Assembly (NCBI GenBank): GCA_049997955.1
Contig: JAEBDY010000012.1
Location: 62,001 to 126,000, forward strand
DNA: 64,000 nt
From: Umezawaea sp049997955
Lineage (GTDB): Bacteria; Actinomycetota; Actinomycetes; Mycobacteriales; Pseudonocardiaceae
Direction of reading: 5' to 3'
Shown: positions 35,606 to 44,311 of the stretch, piece after piece
Position numbering within the stretch: the stretch's first letter is position 1
Layout of the letters: every line of letters begins with the position of its first letter
Position numbers and translations under genes: made by a program
Notes under the pieces: model-generated
What the model saw: only the letters and a program-made list of their open reading frames with translations
Database searches by the model: none
What the model was told of the DNA's origin: nothing

Positions 35606-36225
35606 GACGGTTCTCCCACTTCTCTCCCGGTCCTCCTGCGCAGGCGGAGGTGGCGCACGCCCTCGATGGCGGCGGTCACGATGAACGCGAGCCCGACACC
35701 GACGGCGATCGCGAGCAGCGTGTTCTCCTGGAACACGACGCCCCCGAGGTATCCGGTGAGCGCGGTGTACGCGCTCCACGTGCTGGTGGCGAACGTGACG
35801 AACAGCACGTACTTGCCCAGCGGGTAGCCGACGATCCCGGTGGACAGGGTGGCCAGGTAGCGCCCGACCGGGATGAAGCGCGTGGTCACGAGGATGAAGC
35901 CGCCACGGGCGTCGAGTTCGCGGGTGAACCAGTCGTGCGCCGCCCGGCGCTTGGTGCCCGGCGGCAGTCGTTCGAGCACCCGTTCGCCCAGCAACCGCCC
36001 CACGCTGTAGGGGACGAGGTCGCCGAGGAAGGCGCCGAGCGTCGTGGCCGCGATGACCAGCGCGATGTTCGTCTGCCCGGTGGCGGCGTAGACGCCCGCG
36101 ACGATCACGACGGGCTCGCTCGGGATCAGCGGGAGGAAGGAGTCGAGGAAGGACACGGCGATGAGCACCGCGTACAGCCACGGGGAGGTGATGACCGATT
36201 CGGCGAGTTCCAGCCAGTCGATCAC
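35602..36225 (-). CDS. DedA family membrane protein
   Basis: This 207-residue integral membrane protein of the DedA/SNARE-associated (VTT) family is thought to act in lipid transport or scrambling. Recognisable blocks are FLDSFLPLIPSEPVVIVAG near the N-terminus, LGAFLGDLVPYSVGRLLG, and the amphipathic RFIPVGRYLATLSTG motif with its conserved Arg and Gly. Four to five membrane helices are evident. GTG start at 36225. It lies 84 bases after the NIPSNAP gene and is coupled to the MOSC gene. Confidence 0.92.
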   Translation of the reverse strand: MIDWLELAESVITSPWLYAVLIAVSFLDSFLPLIPSEPVVIVAGVYAATGQTNIALVIAATTLGAFLGDLVPYSVGRLLGERVLERLPPGTKRRAAHDWFTRELDARGGFILVTTRFIPVGRYLATLSTGIVGYPLGKYVLFVTFATSTWSAYTALTGYLGGVVFQENTLLAIAVGVGLAFIVTAAIEGVRHLRLRRRTGREVGEPS

Positions 36226-36309
36226 GGGCCACCACCCGTCGTCGCGGGGTGCGGGTGGAACGTCACGGGGAATCCCCCTCGGGTGGTTGGTCGTCCGGAC
36301 GTCGTCGCC

Positions 36310-36624
36310 TCATCGCAGGGCGGAACGCGCGGTGGGCAGGAGGTTCACCGTGGTGGAGCCGTCGTCCGCGAGCAGCGCTCGAACCGCGGGTCCGACCTCG
36401 TCCCGCCAGCGCGGGTCCCGGTGCACGGCGTCGACCACCGCCTCGCGCTCCGCGTCGTCCGCGAACCGGCGCAGCCAGAGGAAACCGCCGTCGGCGTCCA
36501 CGAACGCGCCCGCGACGGTCATGCCCTTCTCCTGGTGCAGCGGGACCACCAGTTCGTCCATGCAGGCGACCAGCTCGTCGAAGCACCCCGGCTTCGCCTG
36601 CTCACGCCTCAACTCGTACTGCAC
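36310..36624 (-). CDS. NIPSNAP-domain protein
   Basis: This 104-residue dimeric alpha/beta barrel protein of the NIPSNAP family has YELRREQAKPGCFDELVACM at the start and the typical GGFLWLRRFADDAEREAVVD centre. Small members accompany oxidative catabolic or biosynthetic genes, but a reaction is not assigned. The GTG at 36624 follows GAGGAG by six bases and is ten bases from the preceding SnoaL-like stop, so it belongs to the same operon. Confidence 0.88.
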   Translation of the reverse strand: MQYELRREQAKPGCFDELVACMDELVVPLHQEKGMTVAGAFVDADGGFLWLRRFADDAEREAVVDAVHRDPRWRDEVGPAVRALLADDGSTTVNLLPTARSALR

Positions 36625-36634
36625 TGCGGGCTCC

Positions 36635-37096
36635 TCACGTGGTCCTGCGGTCGGCGGCGATGCGGTACACGTCGGGTGAGCCCTCCCAGGGGGCCGTGCG
36701 CACGACCGCCCACCGGTGCACGAGCCAGCGGTCCTGGCCGCGGCTCAGCCCCAGTTCCCAGCGGCCGCGCATGGTGCAGAAGTCCACACCGTTCGTGGGA
36801 ACGTGGTGGTAGGCAACGACGTGCGTCCGGCAGGTGGCCCGGTCGCCGTCGACCTCGACGAGCGGGGGAGAGGTCGCGTGGTGCACGGAGGCGAACCCCT
36901 CCAGCACCGAGCGGGCCTTGTCGACCAGCTCCTCGGCGGTGAGGTCGACCGGTGCGGCGCCGGACTGCCCGGACAGGTCGAGGTGCACCCGGTCGGCGAG
37001 CAGCCCCCGCAGCGCGTTCCAGTCCAGGTCGTCCTGCGCGTGGGCGAGGCGCGCGACGACGTCCGCCACGGCCACCCGGTCCTCGACCGCGCTCAC
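36635..37096 (-). CDS. SnoaL-like / NTF2-fold protein
   Basis: This 153-residue cone-shaped alpha+beta barrel protein has the N-terminal helix VAVADVVARLAHAQDDLDWNAL followed by LLADRVHLDLSG and the core strand ATCRTHVVAYHHVP, typical of the SnoaL_4 group. Members act as cyclases, hydroxylases or dehydratases; no specific reaction can be assigned. The GTG start at 37096 overlaps the CocE-like stop. It lies between hydrolase and NIPSNAP genes in a catabolic-looking operon. Confidence 0.85.
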   Translation of the reverse strand: MSAVEDRVAVADVVARLAHAQDDLDWNALRGLLADRVHLDLSGQSGAAPVDLTAEELVDKARSVLEGFASVHHATSPPLVEVDGDRATCRTHVVAYHHVPTNGVDFCTMRGRWELGLSRGQDRWLVHRWAVVRTAPWEGSPDVYRIAADRRTT

Positions 37097-38829
37097 CGGT
37101 CCACCACCGGGAGGACGAGACGACTCGGCTTCGCCGGTCCGTGGTGGACGGTGTTCAGCGCCACCACCACGTCGGCCTCCCCGTCGTGCGCGACAGGGCG
37201 ACCGGTGCCGGTGTTGCGGTCGTAGCGGGGGAAGTTGCTGCTCGCCACCTCCAGCCCGATCCGGTGACCGGGCAGGAACACGTTCGACGTGGCGCACAGG
37301 TCGACGACCAGTTCGACGTGCTCGTCCGGCCGCGGCGGTTCCGGCTCACGCGGCCGGGACCGGTGTCGAACCCGCTGGATCCCCTCGCACAGCACGATCG
37401 CCCGCCCGTCGGGGTGCACGTCGACCAGCTTGCCGGTGAAGTCGGTGTCCACGGCGGACGAGGACACGTGCAGCACGAGCCGGACGTGACCGGTGACCTC
37501 GATCGGGACGTCGAGCGCGGGCGTGGTGAAGCACAGCACGTCGTGCCGGTCGCGCACCGCGCGCTGGTCGGCCGGGCCCGCCCACCCGCAGGGGCCCGCG
37601 ATCACCGGACCGCCGAGGGTCGGCACCGGGTCGAGCGGATCGTGCAGGAACGTGTCACGGCCGTCGTTGTCCGGCGCGGTGGTGATCAGCACGCCGTCCG
37701 TGCCGGTGGTTCCCGCCTGTCCGCTGCTGGACAGGAAGTGGTCGACGTAGCGCGTGCCCGGCAGCGGCCAGTCGGCCTCGTCCCGCCAGCGGTCGATCCC
37801 CATGACGAAGATCCGAACGGCGGCCGTGTCCCTCACCGCGTCTTCCCGGCCGCGCACCCACCGGTCGAAGAACCGCAGGTGCGCCCCGGTCAGGTCGGCG
37901 GCCTGCACGGCGCCCGCCGTGCCGAACGACCGGTCCGGGAACTCGCCGAGGTCCGCGCCGTCGGCGTGCCCCCACGGCCCGATGATCAGCCGCTGGCCGT
38001 CACGGGCGTCGGCGCTGCCGCCGTGCCGCCGCATCCCGGTGTAGGAGTCGATCGTCCCGGCCAGGAACGGGTCGTACCAGCCGCCGATGTTGAGCGCGGG
38101 CGCGGTGATGGCGCCGTAGTGCTCGGCGGGGTTCACGGCCCGCCACCACTCGTCGCGCGACGGGTGGTCGAGCACGTCGGCGGCCCACGGCAGTTGTTCG
38201 AGCAGGACGGGGTGGTCGGCGACGGGCAGCCGGCCGAGCAGGGCGGAGCGGTCGAGCAGCGTGCTCATCAGCTGCTCCACCTTCTCGCCGTCGGCGGGCG
38301 ATGCGCGGCGCACCGCGTTCAGGGCCGCCCGGTTCGCCCAGGTGAGGAACGTGTCCAGGGACAGGGCTCCGCCGGGCGAGTACCACGGCGCCCGGTACGG
38401 GTCGGCCGACGCCATCGCCGGGGCCATGGCCAGCAACGCCGGAGGCGCGGCCGCGGCCGCGTGCCACTGGGCCATGCCCTGGTAGGAGCCGCCCCAGGTG
38501 CCGATCCTGCCGTCGCACCACGGTTGCGCCGCCAGCCAGGCGATCGTGTCGACGCCGTCCTCCGCCTCCGCGGCGTGCGGGACGAGCTCTCCCGGCGAGC
38601 GGGAGGTGCCCCGCACGTCCTGGGCCGCCACCGCGTACCCGGCCCGGAGCAACGCCAGGACGTCGGGTGACTTGGTGTTCCCGTACAGGCCCATGTCGTC
38701 CTTGCCGTAGGGCGTCCGCACCAGGAGCACCGGGAACTCGCCGGTGCTCGCAGGCCGCCAGACGGTCGTGGCCAGTTCCACGCCGTCACGCATCGGCACT
38801 GCGACGTCGTCGTCCATCGTCACGATCAC
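37093..38829 (-). CDS. CocE/NonD family hydrolase (X-Pro dipeptidyl-peptidase-like)
   Basis: This 578-residue serine hydrolase cleaves esters or acyl groups. The order is an alpha/beta-hydrolase core (VELATTVWRPASTGEFPVLL, PYGKDD), then the nucleophile elbow GTWGGSYQGMAQW with Ser, a helical cap, the acid and His region (NIGGWYDPFLAGT, GPWGHADGADLGEF), and a C-terminal jelly-roll domain (LRLVLHVSSSAVDTDFTGKLVD). The GTG at 38829 overlaps the preceding stop and has AGGAGG upstream. No secretion signal is visible, so it is probably intracellular. Confidence 0.92.
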   Translation of the reverse strand: MIVTMDDDVAVPMRDGVELATTVWRPASTGEFPVLLVRTPYGKDDMGLYGNTKSPDVLALLRAGYAVAAQDVRGTSRSPGELVPHAAEAEDGVDTIAWLAAQPWCDGRIGTWGGSYQGMAQWHAAAAAPPALLAMAPAMASADPYRAPWYSPGGALSLDTFLTWANRAALNAVRRASPADGEKVEQLMSTLLDRSALLGRLPVADHPVLLEQLPWAADVLDHPSRDEWWRAVNPAEHYGAITAPALNIGGWYDPFLAGTIDSYTGMRRHGGSADARDGQRLIIGPWGHADGADLGEFPDRSFGTAGAVQAADLTGAHLRFFDRWVRGREDAVRDTAAVRIFVMGIDRWRDEADWPLPGTRYVDHFLSSSGQAGTTGTDGVLITTAPDNDGRDTFLHDPLDPVPTLGGPVIAGPCGWAGPADQRAVRDRHDVLCFTTPALDVPIEVTGHVRLVLHVSSSAVDTDFTGKLVDVHPDGRAIVLCEGIQRVRHRSRPREPEPPRPDEHVELVVDLCATSNVFLPGHRIGLEVASSNFPRYDRNTGTGRPVAHDGEADVVVALNTVHHGPAKPSRLVLPVVDR

Positions 38830-39944
38830 CGCCGCGCCTCCTCTGCGGACTCGGCGCTCTCCCGCGTGGTCATCCAGTGGCTGAACGCGGCGTAGGCAGC
38901 GGCGAACCCGTCCGGTGTCGCGGAGTGCTCGACGGCGGCGGACAGGCGCGCGACCTCCTCGTAGTGGGGGATCCGCTCGGCTTCGTAGTCGGCGAGCGCT
39001 CGCGGCACGTCCCCGTGGTGGGTCAGCCGGTCGACCAGGAGCGCGGCGTCCTCGACACCCAGCGACGCGCCCGCGGTGATGTGCGGCGACATGGCGTGGG
39101 CGGCGTCCCCGACCAGCGCGACCCGCTCGGAGACCCATCGGGGCAGCGGCGGGACCACCATGATCTGGTTGTGCAGGATGCGGACGTCCGGAGTGGCCTC
39201 GATCAACCGGGTGAGCGTGGAGTTCCAGCCGTCGTCGTCGAGGTGCCGCGCGCGCTCAAGGCACTGCTCCTTCACGGTCCCGGTCAGCGAAGGCGCGTTG
39301 AACTGCGACAGCAGCCAGAAGGCACCACCGTCGTGCGTGCGCGCGTAGCCACCTCGTGAACCGTGGTGGCCGACGACCATCACGTCCGATTCCACCGCCA
39401 CCTCACCCGCCGGGATCACCGCGCGCCAGGCGTGGTGGCCGACGTGCTCGTGGGCGTCGCTGCCGGGGACGAGCTGCGCCCGCACCACCGAGTACGCGCC
39501 GTCCGCGCCGACGAGCAGATCGGCCTCTTCGGTGCTGCCGTCGGCGAAGTGCGCCACGACGCCGTCCGGCCGCTCCTCGTAGCGCACGAGGCGCGTGGTC
39601 AACCGGATGTTGTCGTGACCCGTGGCGTCGGCCAGCAGGTCGTTCAGCTTCGCGCGGTGCACCAGCAGGTAGCGGTGGTCGGTCACGGAGAAGCCGGACG
39701 GTTCGACGCGCCGTCCCGTCGGGTCGTGGAACCACATCTCGCTCGGCTTGCCGATGGCGGCGACCCGGTCGCCGACCCCGAGGCGGTCGAAGACCGCGAG
39801 CGCGTTGCGCCACACGCCCAGCGACGCCCCGGCGGCCCGGATCTCAGGCGCCTGCTCGCAGACCAGGACCTCGAACCCCGCGTCGCGCAGGGCCAGCCCG
39901 GTGGTCAGCCCGATGATCCCCGCACCGATCACGATGACCCGCAT
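38826..39944 (-). CDS. Class A FAD-dependent monooxygenase
   Basis: This 372-residue flavoprotein of the p-hydroxybenzoate hydroxylase fold uses NAD(P)H and O2 to hydroxylate an aromatic or related substrate. The FAD Rossmann motif is VIVIGAGIIGLTTGLAL. The DG motif is ADLLVGADGAYSVVRAQL. The GD motif is ERVALVGDAAHAMSPHITAGASLGVEDA. It is the first gene of an eight-gene minus-strand operon and is divergent from a LysR regulator, the usual arrangement for an inducible aromatic pathway. Confidence 0.93.
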   Translation of the reverse strand: MRVIVIGAGIIGLTTGLALRDAGFEVLVCEQAPEIRAAGASLGVWRNALAVFDRLGVGDRVAAIGKPSEMWFHDPTGRRVEPSGFSVTDHRYLLVHRAKLNDLLADATGHDNIRLTTRLVRYEERPDGVVAHFADGSTEEADLLVGADGAYSVVRAQLVPGSDAHEHVGHHAWRAVIPAGEVAVESDVMVVGHHGSRGGYARTHDGGAFWLLSQFNAPSLTGTVKEQCLERARHLDDDGWNSTLTRLIEATPDVRILHNQIMVVPPLPRWVSERVALVGDAAHAMSPHITAGASLGVEDAALLVDRLTHHGDVPRALADYEAERIPHYEEVARLSAAVEHSATPDGFAAAYAAFSHWMTTRESAESAEEARR

Positions 39945-40107
39945 CAGAGGACTCCCGCTCTGCGGGAATCGACGTCGAGAATTGAAGAGCGGATGTGCAC
40001 GGGTGTTCCTCCTGGTGTGTCGGATGTAATTCCGAGATTAGGAGGGAATCTCATTGATCGCCAGCGCAACATCGACATTGTGTCATTTCACGTGTGATAA
40101 TCCGGGT

Positions 40108-41010
40108 GTGGAATCACTGGACATGAACCTCGTCGTGGCGCTCGACGCGCTGCTGACCGAGAACAGCGTCACCGCGGCCGCCGAGCGCCTGCACACCTCG
40201 GCCCCGACGATGAGCCGGACGCTGGCGAAGCTCCGTCGAATCCTCGACGACCCCCTGCTCGTCCGGGCTGGTCGCGACCTCGTGCCGACGCCCCGCGCGC
40301 TGGAGTTGCGCAGCGAGGTGCGCGCCGTCACCGAGCGCGCCAAGGCGCTGTTCGCCCCGGCGCCCGCTGCCGACCCGCGGTCCATCGTGCGGACCTTCGA
40401 CCTGCAGATCACCGACATGTTCGCCACCACGGTGATGGCGCAGCTCATCACCGACGTGCGCACCCTGGCTCCGGGGATCACCCTGAGGTTCCGCCCCGAC
40501 ACCCTGGAGGACACGCCCGCGCTGCGGGACGGGCTGGTCGACCTGGAGGTCGGCGTACTGGGACGCGCCGACCCCGAGATCCGCAGCGAAACCCTGATCA
40601 CCGAGTCGCTCGTCGGTGTGGTGCGGGCGACGCACCCCCTCGCGTCGACCCGCACCGTGACCGCGCGCCGGTTCGCCGACGCCGACCACGTCACGGTGTC
40701 GCGCCGCGGGCACCTGCGCGGCCCGATCGACGAACTGCTCACCGACCTCGGCCTGAGCAGGCGCGTCACCGCCGTCGTCCCGACCTACGCCGCCTCGCTG
40801 TTCCTCACACGGGAAACCGACGTCGTGTGCCTCGCTCCGGCCACGACGGGACGCGAAACGCTGGACGTGCTCGGTCTGCGCGCGTTCGAACTGCCGTTCA
40901 AGCTCCCGCCCCTGGCGCTCGGCATGGCGTGGCATCCGCGCAACGACCGCGACCGCCCGCACGGCTGGCTCCGCGAACGGATCCGTCACGTGTTCACCGG
41001 ACAATCCTGA
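40108..41010 (+). CDS. LysR family regulator of the monooxygenase operon
   Basis: This protein of about 300 residues has the N-terminal winged helix LVVALDALLTENSVTAAAERLHTSAPTMSRTLAKLRRILDD. The effector domain spans residues 90-295 (FDLQITDMFATTVMAQLITDV and later blocks), of the NodD/NahR-like subgroup that senses aromatic compounds. GTG 40108 is taken as the start; ATG 40123 is possible. It is divergent from the FAD monooxygenase, with 163 bases between starts, so it probably controls that operon. Confidence 0.92.
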   Translation: MESLDMNLVVALDALLTENSVTAAAERLHTSAPTMSRTLAKLRRILDDPLLVRAGRDLVPTPRALELRSEVRAVTERAKALFAPAPAADPRSIVRTFDLQITDMFATTVMAQLITDVRTLAPGITLRFRPDTLEDTPALRDGLVDLEVGVLGRADPEIRSETLITESLVGVVRATHPLASTRTVTARRFADADHVTVSRRGHLRGPIDELLTDLGLSRRVTAVVPTYAASLFLTRETDVVCLAPATTGRETLDVLGLRAFELPFKLPPLALGMAWHPRNDRDRPHGWLRERIRHVFTGQS

Positions 41011-41364
41011 CGACCATGCCGGCCGGGCTCGAATGCGCACCACGATGGTGCTTGCGAGGAATTGATCCCAGGGTTTCCCAAGGCTTGCGCCACGGTGATC
41101 AGGACCAGTGCTCGCCACTGAGTTCGTGGCACCGGCAATTGGTCGTTTTCACTTCTTCGGATTTCGTCAAAGCTGCCGAGGTGAGCGGCCTGCGATTCCG
41201 CGGCACTCGTGGCAAAGCGTCTTCCTGCTGCGCGGGCGCGACGCCTGGAGGTGGCCGGACGGCGGTCTCCCGGCCGGGATTTCCGTTAACTGACAACGTG
41301 TTCGCGCGACCGCGCCAGGTGACCGCCGTGGATAGCGTGTGGGGATCTACACCACGGAGGTGGC
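41011..41364. other. Intergenic region upstream of the secreted metalloprotease
   Basis: 354 bases without a convincing gene; a 61-residue open frame at 41108-41293 resembles nothing known. A small dyad, GCACCA at 41037-41042 and TGGTGC at 41046-41051, lies just after the LysR stop and could be a weak terminator. The part nearest the protease start should hold its promoter. Confidence 0.45.
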
Positions 41365-43476
41365 ATGGACCGCACACCTGTCCGTCGTGGGCGTCGGCGT
41401 CCCGTCCTGTTGATCACCGCGCTGTTCTCGGTCGCCGCGCTCACCGCGGGCAACTCCAGCGTGAACGCCGCTCCACTCGACGAGCCACTGCACCACTGGC
41501 AGTACGACCACTGGCCGCAGCAGCAGCCGTGGCAGCAGTCCCGCGACTCCGCGCGCGTGGCGGCGCAGGCCGGGTTCCCCGGCCCCGTCGACCCGCAGAA
41601 CTGGGTCAACCCCGACCACATGACGTGGGAACGGGACTACCGGAAGATCCCCGGCACCAACTGGGCCGACCCGTCGGTCAAGGGGTCGGTGCGCAACTTC
41701 AAGGGCGCGCTGGTCCTGTTGGACTACCCGAACCAGCCGTTCGTCGTGACGCAACCGGAGCGGTCGACGGTGTTCGGCAACCCCAGCGCGGAGGCCGGCG
41801 GCGTCCCGCGCGACCAGGTCGCCCAGTTCTACCAGGACTTCCTGAACAAGCCGAACGGCCTCAACCGCGGCCACACCGTGAACGAGTACTGGATGGAGGA
41901 CTCCGGCGGGCGCTACGGCGTCGACCTGAAGGGGTTCGGCCCGTACACGATGCCGGGCAAGGACCACGAGTACGCCATGGAGTTCCAGGGCGGCACCGGC
42001 TGTCCCGCAGGCGACACGTGCAACCGCAACATCCGCACCGACGGCAACGCCGCCTGGGTGGCCGACGTCGGCCTGGAAGTGCCCAAGGGGTACGACTTCG
42101 TCTACTTCCTGTCCGCGGGTCAGGACGAATCCGGGACGTGGCAGGAGTTCGGGATGATGAAGTTCCCGACCAAGGAGGACGTGACCGACGCGTTCGGCCC
42201 GCCGGACGACGCCCTGCCGAACTGGTCGCGCACCCGCTACGTCGACTGGACGTCGTGGGCCGCGGGCTCCAGCATCTGGCCCAACGCGGGCGGCGGTTCG
42301 TCCACGCAGGCGGAAAGCTCCGGCCAGGGCGTGTACGCGCACGAGTTGAGCCACCTGCTCGGCATCGGCGACAACTACAACAACCCTTACGGCACACCGC
42401 CGCGCCGCGACTACAACGGCATCTGGGACATGCTGTCGCGCGGCTCGTTCAACGGTCCCGGTGGCCCGCACTCCCGCTGGGTCGTCCCGGCCACCGCGGG
42501 CGGGTCGATGGGCGCGCAGCACATGCTCCGCAACAAGATCAAGCTCGGTATCGTCGACGAGCGCAACGTGCTGCGCCTGTCCAGGGAGGCGCTGGCCGAC
42601 TCCGGGGTGGTCGTCGCGAAGGTCACCGCCCGCACCGTCCAGGCGGGACCGAACGGGCTCTCGGGCGTGAACGTCGCGCTCGGCACCGGTGACCTGGCGC
42701 CTGCCTGCGACATCCGGACCGACCCGTTCTGCGACGGCCGCGGGTACCAGAACTACACGGTCGAGGTCGTGGACCGGATGGGGGTGGACTCGTTCACGCC
42801 GGACGCGGGCGTGCTGCTGGCGAAGACCAAGAACGAGGACCTCGCGCCGTTCGCGTGGGTGGTGGACGCCAACCCGCAGGACATCGGCATGACCGACTAC
42901 GTCCTGCCGGACGGGACCGGGGTGCCCATCACGGTCGGCGACTACCGGCAGCTGTCGGACGCCCTGTTCCACGCGGGCACGGGCTCGGGCAGCGAGTACG
43001 AGTACGTCGACACGGCCAACCGGCTGCACTTCTACGTGCTGGACGTCAAGCGCGACGGCCAGGGCGTCCTGTCCTACGCGGTGGCCGTCCGGTCGCTGGA
43101 CGGCGCGGGCCCGCAGCAGCGGGGAGTGCGGGTCGTGCCGACCACCGGCCGCACCGGATCGGACGGCGTGGCGACGTGCCGGTTCCCGCTGGTCAACACC
43201 GGCCGCGCCGCGACCCCGGCCGGTCAGCACCCGGAGCCCGTCGCCCAGTACGTCGACGGCGACGTGTACCGGGTGTCGGCGAGGGCGGAGGGCAGCGGGT
43301 GGTCCGTCGCGGTGCCCAACGCCTTCGCCACGGCGAAGTTCGGTGGCCGGGTGGAGGTGCCGGTGCACGCGAAGCGCGACGGCGGCCCGCCGGTGTCGAA
43401 GGTGACCCTCACGGCCACGTCGGAAAGCAACCCGGCCAAGACGGCGACCGCGTCCTGCACCGTGTCCGCGCGGTAG
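41365..43476 (+). CDS. Secreted M6 family (immune inhibitor A-like) metalloprotease
   Basis: This 703-residue exported zinc protease has an N-terminal signal peptide (RRRPVLLITALFSVAALTAG, cut near NAA-PLDE). The zinc site HELSH is at about residue 326 within VYAHELSHLLGIGDNYNN, as in the M6 family. The FKGALVLLDYPNQPFV strand, YWMEDSGGRYGVDLKG and a downstream WDMLSRGSFNGPGG Met-turn region complete the catalytic domain. The C-terminal 200 residues look like beta-rich domains. The pair of cysteines GTGCPAGDTC suggests a disulfide. A 14-base-pair hairpin follows. Confidence 0.93.
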   Translation: MDRTPVRRGRRRPVLLITALFSVAALTAGNSSVNAAPLDEPLHHWQYDHWPQQQPWQQSRDSARVAAQAGFPGPVDPQNWVNPDHMTWERDYRKIPGTNWADPSVKGSVRNFKGALVLLDYPNQPFVVTQPERSTVFGNPSAEAGGVPRDQVAQFYQDFLNKPNGLNRGHTVNEYWMEDSGGRYGVDLKGFGPYTMPGKDHEYAMEFQGGTGCPAGDTCNRNIRTDGNAAWVADVGLEVPKGYDFVYFLSAGQDESGTWQEFGMMKFPTKEDVTDAFGPPDDALPNWSRTRYVDWTSWAAGSSIWPNAGGGSSTQAESSGQGVYAHELSHLLGIGDNYNNPYGTPPRRDYNGIWDMLSRGSFNGPGGPHSRWVVPATAGGSMGAQHMLRNKIKLGIVDERNVLRLSREALADSGVVVAKVTARTVQAGPNGLSGVNVALGTGDLAPACDIRTDPFCDGRGYQNYTVEVVDRMGVDSFTPDAGVLLAKTKNEDLAPFAWVVDANPQDIGMTDYVLPDGTGVPITVGDYRQLSDALFHAGTGSGSEYEYVDTANRLHFYVLDVKRDGQGVLSYAVAVRSLDGAGPQQRGVRVVPTTGRTGSDGVATCRFPLVNTGRAATPAGQHPEPVAQYVDGDVYRVSARAEGSGWSVAVPNAFATAKFGGRVEVPVHAKRDGGPPVSKVTLTATSESNPAKTATASCTVSAR

Positions 43477-43492
43477 CCGCACATCCCGATGA

Positions 43493-43525
43493 ACGCCGGC
43501 GCGATCCGCGTGATCGCGCCGGCGT
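43493..43525. terminator. Strong bidirectional hairpin between the protease and MerR genes
   Basis: A perfect 14-base-pair stem (ACGCCGGCGCGATC at 43493-43506 and its complement at 43512-43525) with a five-base loop sits between two convergent genes. Confidence 0.85.
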
Positions 43526-43533
43526 CCTCGGCC

Positions 43534-44271
43534 TCAGCTGTCGTGGGCTGCGGCTCGGCGCTGCCCGGCGCGGTGGGCGAGCACGTCGACGAGGCGTCGC
43601 CAGGCCGGTGACGCCTCGGAGACCCGGGAGACGACCAGCTCCTGGTACCCCGACCTGCCGCTGTCCCGTTCGTGCGCGACCTCCCACGCGTCCATGTCGT
43701 CGATGAGCCGGTCCAGGCGTGGGTCGTGCGGATCCCAGTCGACCGATCGATCGCAGGCGAGCAGCAGGCGCGTCGTCCCCGGATCGTCGAGGTCGGCGTT
43801 CTTGTCCCGTACCCGCTGCGGCACGACCCGCGGATCCAGTGCGTGCATCAGGATCCACGAGTCGCGCTCCAGCCGGACCCTCAGCTCGCTGACCCCGAGA
43901 CCGCGCATCCGGTCCAGGACGGCGACCACCTCGGGAGGCAGGACGAGCCTTTCCCCGCCGGCCAGTTCGGCGATCCGGAGGCGGTGCTTGGCGAGCTGGT
44001 CGATCTTGCGCCGCAGTTCCGCGTCGATGTCGGTGATGGCGGCGGCGAACTCGGTCGGCTCCGCGTGCAGCAGCGCGTCGATGCGGGCCAGCGGAACACC
44101 GGCGTCGGCGAGGGTCCTGATCCGGATGAGGTCCACCGCCGCTCGCGCGCTGTAGCGGCGGTAGCCGGAGGCGTCGCGCTCGGGCTCGGGCAACAGGCCG
44201 ACGTGGTGGTAGTGGCGGACGGTGCGAACGGTCACGCCCGCGGTCGCCGCGAACCTGCTGATGGTGAGCAC
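43534..44271 (-). CDS. MerR family regulator
   Basis: This 245-residue regulator starts at GTG 44271, preceded by GAGGAGG. The winged helix reads LTISRFAATAGVTVRTVRHYHHVGLLPEPERDASGYRRYS, followed by the coiled dimer helix IDAELRRKIDQLAKHRLRIAEL. The C-terminal half is a likely drug or ligand-binding domain of TipA-like size without the metal-binding cysteines of MerR proper. It lies 40 bases downstream of an alpha/beta hydrolase on the same strand. A MerR-type dyad lies upstream of that hydrolase, which suggests an autoregulated two-gene operon. Confidence 0.92.
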   Translation of the reverse strand: MLTISRFAATAGVTVRTVRHYHHVGLLPEPERDASGYRRYSARAAVDLIRIRTLADAGVPLARIDALLHAEPTEFAAAITDIDAELRRKIDQLAKHRLRIAELAGGERLVLPPEVVAVLDRMRGLGVSELRVRLERDSWILMHALDPRVVPQRVRDKNADLDDPGTTRLLLACDRSVDWDPHDPRLDRLIDDMDAWEVAHERDSGRSGYQELVVSRVSEASPAWRRLVDVLAHRAGQRRAAAHDS

Positions 44272-44311
44272 CGTCCTCCTCGGGTCTTCGTGGAACGTGG
44301 TCGTGCGGAGC

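Noticed and set aside
41108..41293. 61-codon frame before the M6 protease
   Set aside because: No family resemblance or upstream ribosome-binding site; probably chance.
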